Source of the DNA: SIG673 sp045653945
GTDB lineage: Bacteria; Bacillota; Clostridia; Oscillospirales; CAG-272
NCBI GenBank assembly: GCA_045653945.1
Contig: JAZOML010000044.1
Location: 1 to 25,580, forward strand
DNA: 25,580 nucleotides
Direction of reading: 5' to 3'
The translations under genes were made by a program, and so were the position numbers. Below the pieces are notes generated by a model that saw nothing but the letters and a program-made list of their open reading frames with translations, did not search any database and was not told the origin of the DNA. The first letter of the stretch is position 1. Every line of letters starts with the position of its first letter. Positions 22,854 through 25,580 of the stretch are shown one piece after another.

Positions 22854-23879
22854 ATGAGTAAAAAAATACTTGTAACAGGCGGAGCGGGCTTTATTGGCTC
22901 GAATTTTGTATATCTCCTCCTTGAAGAACGTCCCGATTGGAAGGTAATCTGCGTTGACTCGCTTACCTACGCGGCTAATATACATACCTTAAATAATGCA
23001 ATGAAAAATCCTAACTTTGTGTTCTATAAAGAGGATATCCGCAACCGCGAAGGAATTTTTGCTATTTTTGAAAAAGAAACACCTGATATCGTGGTCAACT
23101 TTGCCGCTGAATCGCACGTTGACCGTTCCATTGAGAACCCCGGAATTTTCCTTGAAACTAATATACTCGGAACTCAGGTTATGATGGATGCCTGCCGCAA
23201 ATACGGTATAGAGCGTTTTCATCAGGTCGGCACCGACGAGGTATATGGCGACCTCCCACTTGATAGACCTGACCTTTTCTTCCACGAGGATACACCAATC
23301 AAAACAAGCAGCCCTTATTCAACCTCTAAGGCAAGTGCAGACCTGCTTGTTCTTGCCTACCATCGTACATACGGATTGCCTGTTACGATAAGCCGCTGTT
23401 CAAATAACTACGGCCCATATCAATTTCCCGAAAAGCTCATTCCTCTTATGATAAATAACGCCTCTCAAGACAAAGCCCTCCCCGTCTACGGCGAGGGACT
23501 CAACGTACGCGACTGGCTTTACGTAAAAGACCATTGCTACGGTATTTTGGCAGTGCTTGAAAAAGGCAAGGTAGGCGAGGTTTATAATCTCGGCGGTCAT
23601 AACGAAAAGGCAAATATCGAAATAGTCAAGATTATCTTAAAGGAGCTTGGTAAACCCGAAAGCCTCATTACATACGTTGCTGACCGTAAGGGGCACGACC
23701 TACGCTATGCAATCGACCCAAGCAAAGCCAATAAAGAGCTTGGCTGGGGCCCGACAACAATGTTTGCAGAGGGTATCAAGCTGACAATTCAGTGGTATAA
23801 AGAGAATACCGAATGGATGCAGGAATGCACAAGCGGTGAATACACCAAGTACTACGAGCAAATGTACGGTAAAAGATAA
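22854..23879 (+). CDS. rmlB: dTDP-glucose 4,6-dehydratase RmlB
   Basis: A 341-residue extended SDR that converts dTDP-glucose to dTDP-4-keto-6-deoxyglucose using bound NAD. It shows VTGGAGFIGSNFVY (NAD loop), VDSLTYAANIHTL, AAESHVDRSIENP, GTDEVYGDLP with the Asp-Glu acid/base pair, SPYSTSKASADL (YxxxK), SRCSNNYGPYQFPEKLIPL and VRDWLYVKDH. It starts directly after the rmlA stop. RmlC and RmlD are absent, so the product is not committed here to dTDP-rhamnose; the upstream DegT transaminase is the likely user. Confidence 0.97.
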   Translation: MSKKILVTGGAGFIGSNFVYLLLEERPDWKVICVDSLTYAANIHTLNNAMKNPNFVFYKEDIRNREGIFAIFEKETPDIVVNFAAESHVDRSIENPGIFLETNILGTQVMMDACRKYGIERFHQVGTDEVYGDLPLDRPDLFFHEDTPIKTSSPYSTSKASADLLVLAYHRTYGLPVTISRCSNNYGPYQFPEKLIPLMINNASQDKALPVYGEGLNVRDWLYVKDHCYGILAVLEKGKVGEVYNLGGHNEKANIEIVKIILKELGKPESLITYVADRKGHDLRYAIDPSKANKELGWGPTTMFAEGIKLTIQWYKENTEWMQECTSGEYTKYYEQMYGKR

Positions 23880-23884
23880 ATAAT

Positions 23885-23916
23885 AAAAAGAGCGACCTTT
23901 TGGCCGCTCTTTTTTA
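23885..23916. terminator. Bidirectional terminator, rmlB and convergent ATP-grasp gene
   Basis: AGAGCGACC (23890-23898) pairs with GGCCGCTCT (23902-23910) around TTTT with one A:C mismatch, with A residues on the left and a T run on the right. On the other strand it ends the minus ATP-grasp gene, whose stop codon (23914-23916) borders the hairpin. Confidence 0.85.
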
Positions 23917-25020
23917 TAAATAACTCTCAAGCTCTTCCTTAAATCCCTTATCAAAAAAGAGCTGCATCATTATTATTTGTCCATGCGGGTTTCCTTCTAC
24001 CATAACCCAACCGTTTTCAGTATGCGCTAAATCCCAACCTACGTACCGACAATCAGGTAATACAGTTGAAAGCTCTTTTACAAGTGTGATCGCCTGCTCC
24101 CAATCCGGAATTTGAAAGCCTTGATAAGCAATCCCCGTATTGGGGTGAACTGGGAATTTCCCTCCCTTTTCATCTCTTGCTTCACTGCAAACAATTCCCG
24201 TTTCAGAATCAACAAGTGCAAAAATACCTCCACTGGAGGCGTTGTCTACAACAGAATCGCCAACACCTGTTCTTAATAACGGATGAAACAGATTTACCTT
24301 ATCCTTATCTCTTATTGTAGGAATTCGTAATGTATTTACAGAAGAAGGGTGAAATACAGACATTGCTTCGGACTGCATAATCAAACCCTCACAAACAACT
24401 GAAGCACCACCTAAAATAAGTTCTTTAAAGCATTCTTTAGGGTCTATTCCCTCAATGTTTTTTATATGAACTCCTCTTCCACCGCTACTGTTATACGGCT
24501 TGACGATAAATTTCTTGTGATTTTTCGCAAACTCCAAAAACGCATCCTTGTCGTCCTCGGAAGAAATTAATACTAACTCTCTACCATACCATTTACTGAA
24601 TAAATCATAGCATTTTTTCTTGTCATTGAATATCTCGATAGAATTACGATTGTTAAGCCTTGCATAATATGACCAACGAAGCTTATCGGTTACAAAGCTT
24701 TCTCTTTCCTGTGTATTCAAATTCTGAAAATTATACAAGAAATACTCATCAAACATACAACCAAATCTATGCAGAGAATAGACCATATCTACAGTATAAC
24801 GTTTTCTTGCCTTTGCAGATATTTCACCACAAAAAAGGGTTATATTTTTGTTAATAAAATTTAGTCCCTTTTTATAATACTCAGAATCAAACAACTTGTA
24901 ATACGCAACGTACATTTTTTTCCAAAAGAAACTTTTATCCGCTCTTTTTTCCAAAAATCTTTCCGTAAAGCTATCTATTTTCCAAGCTGCTATACCGTCA
25001 GTAGTTTTTTGCTTTTTCAT
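23914..25020 (-). CDS. Sugar-transfer-associated ATP-grasp protein
   Basis: A 368-residue protein of the 'sugar-transfer associated ATP-grasp' type (Pfam ATPgrasp_ST). Visible are DKKKCYDLFSKWYG, KKFIVKPYNSSGGRGVHI (ATP loop), the family box FHPSSVNTLRIPTIRDKDKV, HPLLRTGVGDSVVDNASSGG, HPNTGIAYQGFQIPDW and the C-terminal VGWDLAHTENGWVMVEGNPHG with the E-x-N metal ligands. The family sits in polysaccharide loci and probably ligates a carboxylate, with substrates undefined. ATG 25020 has AGGAG six bases upstream; the extra 30 codons before it cover the promoter and lack coding character. It is convergent to rmlB with its own promoter, and more A/T-rich (22 G+C in 24661-24720, hand count) than rmlB (36 in 23461-23520). 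Confidence 0.9.
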   Translation of the reverse strand: MKKQKTTDGIAAWKIDSFTERFLEKRADKSFFWKKMYVAYYKLFDSEYYKKGLNFINKNITLFCGEISAKARKRYTVDMVYSLHRFGCMFDEYFLYNFQNLNTQERESFVTDKLRWSYYARLNNRNSIEIFNDKKKCYDLFSKWYGRELVLISSEDDKDAFLEFAKNHKKFIVKPYNSSGGRGVHIKNIEGIDPKECFKELILGGASVVCEGLIMQSEAMSVFHPSSVNTLRIPTIRDKDKVNLFHPLLRTGVGDSVVDNASSGGIFALVDSETGIVCSEARDEKGGKFPVHPNTGIAYQGFQIPDWEQAITLVKELSTVLPDCRYVGWDLAHTENGWVMVEGNPHGQIIMMQLFFDKGFKEELESYL

Positions 25021-25066
25021 TTTTTCTCCTAAATCACCATATATTCTGGATAAACAACGTAAGTAT

Positions 25067-25095
25067 AGTATATCATATATTTTTACATTTTGCAA
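25067..25095 (-). promoter_or_regulatory. Promoter of the minus-strand ATP-grasp gene
   Basis: TTGCAA (25090-25095), a 17-nt spacer and TATACT (25067-25072), read on the minus strand; a second TATACT overlaps at 25062-25067. It lies 46 nt before the ATG. Confidence 0.75.
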
Positions 25096-25165
25096 CCTTT
25101 TCGCAAACAAATCCCTTTTTGATATAATAATCTACACCAAGCTTCCACTATTTTCCCACAACTTA

Positions 25166-25192
25166 AAAGGGCAGACTTAACGTCTGCCCTTT
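25166..25192. terminator. Hairpin downstream of the rubrerythrin gene
   Basis: AAAGGGCAGAC (25166-25176) and GTCTGCCCTTT (25182-25192) pair perfectly around TTAAC. The T tract is short on both strands. It lies 45 nt past the rubrerythrin stop and probably ends that minus-strand transcript. Confidence 0.65.
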
Positions 25193-25236
25193 GGTTATTA
25201 GTTGATATTTGCTATTTACCAAGATATATCGGTTAA

Positions 25237-25580
25237 TTATTTACCGAAATATCTTTCAAGAAGTCCTGCGAAAGCCTTGCCGTGTCTTGCCTCGTCGCGT
25301 GCCATCTCGTGTACGGTGTCGTGGATAGCGTCGAGGTTAAGAGCCTTTGCTCTCTTTGCAAGGTCGGTCTTACCTGCAGTTGCGCCGTTTTCGGCCTCAA
25401 CTCTCATTTCAAGGTTCTTCTTGGTCGATGCAGTTACTACCTCTCCGAGAAGCTCTGCGAACTTAGATGCGTGCTCGGCTTCCTCGTATGCCGCCTTCTC
25501 CCAGTAAAGTCCGATCTCGGGGTAGCCCTCTCTGTGTGCTACTCTTGCCATTGCAAGGTACATACCAACCTCGGTGCATT
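25237..25580 (-). CDS. Reverse rubrerythrin (NADH peroxidase-like), 5' end beyond right edge
   Basis: The frame is open from the right edge (CTEVGMYLAMARVAHREGYP...) to TAA at 25237-25239, so the ATG at 25563 is internal and the N-terminus is outside the window. The di-iron ferritin-like helices carry EEAEHASKFAELLGE and MARDEARHGKAF, with the last segment LLERYFGK. The order ends with the ferritin domain and has no C-terminal rubredoxin, matching 'reverse' rubrerythrins of Clostridium that have rubredoxin at the N-terminus and reduce hydrogen peroxide (NADH peroxidase activity). The missing start should contain the CxxC rubredoxin. It indicates an anaerobe defending against oxygen. Confidence 0.9.
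   Translation of the reverse strand, partial: CTEVGMYLAMARVAHREGYPEIGLYWEKAAYEEAEHASKFAELLGEVVTASTKKNLEMRVEAENGATAGKTDLAKRAKALNLDAIHDTVHEMARDEARHGKAFAGLLERYFGK

Noticed and set aside
13368..23879. dTDP-rhamnose (rmlABCD) operon
   Set aside because: Only rmlA and rmlB are present; no RmlC epimerase or RmlD reductase is encoded, and a DegT transaminase is coupled instead.
25021..25110. 30-codon N-terminal extension of the sugar-transfer ATP-grasp protein
   Set aside because: It overlaps the promoter (25067-25095), and ATG 25020 has a strong ribosome site.
1..25580. CRISPR array, tRNA, rRNA, transposase or phage genes
   Set aside because: I looked for spaced direct repeats, cloverleaf-like segments and transposase or integrase motifs and found none.

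Overview
The window looks like a chromosomal segment of an anaerobic, endospore-forming Clostridia-type Firmicute, probably gut-associated. The evidence is an intact spoIIAA-spoIIAB-sigF operon, a reverse-rubrerythrin peroxide-defence gene, Firmicute-style promoters and Shine-Dalgarno sites, and carbohydrate genes of kinds common in gut bacteria. I see no phage, insertion sequence, CRISPR array, tRNA or rRNA.

Layout. (1) 1-3632: a sugar locus on the minus strand (isomerase, then a GH99/WbsX-like protein cut by the left edge), divergent from an AraC-family regulator; a perfect 21-bp palindrome sits over the isomerase promoter. (2) 3648-6705: a lone short-chain dehydrogenase, a divergent MocR-type regulator that is C-terminally short and lacks the usual PLP lysine, and a pyridoxal/pyridoxamine kinase. 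(3) 6751-9546: a tight minus-strand operon DUF1015 - ROK kinase - GmhA-like SIS isomerase. (4) 9754-11326: the sigma-F operon. (5) 11376-13079: a fragment of an alpha-L-rhamnosidase gene, then citrate synthase. (6) 13368-23879: a surface-glycan region in two transcription units. The first is a Wzx-type flippase, an ATP-grasp ligase, a small PLP aminotransferase-fold protein, a second ATP-grasp ligase and an unusual XRE regulator. The second is TRAP permease DctM, a very small DctQ-like membrane protein, a VioA-like DegT aminotransferase, RmlA and RmlB. (7) 23914-25020: a third ATP-grasp protein (sugar-transfer-associated type) on the minus strand. (8) 25237-25580: the 3' part of a reverse rubrerythrin gene.

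Working model for the glycan region (inference). RmlA and RmlB make dTDP-4-keto-6-deoxyglucose. There is no RmlC, RmlD or 3,4-ketoisomerase, so the DegT enzyme most simply makes a dTDP-4-amino-4,6-dideoxyhexose. No acetyltransferase or glycosyltransferase is present, but there are three ATP-grasp proteins, so the amino sugar (or the glycan) may receive amino-acid or other carboxylate substituents by amide ligation. The TRAP permease could move a carboxylate substrate and the Wzx protein export the lipid-linked glycan.

The most striking object is the XRE protein at 18347-19087. After a normal helix-turn-helix, its C-terminal part can be aligned by eye with two separate parts of the RmlA encoded 3 kb downstream, while the nucleotide-binding loop, the sugar-binding middle and one catalytic Asp are missing. 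It looks like a transcription factor built on an eroded RmlA, directly upstream of a promoter with operator-like TTCAC/GTGAA repeats that leads into the operon carrying rmlA.
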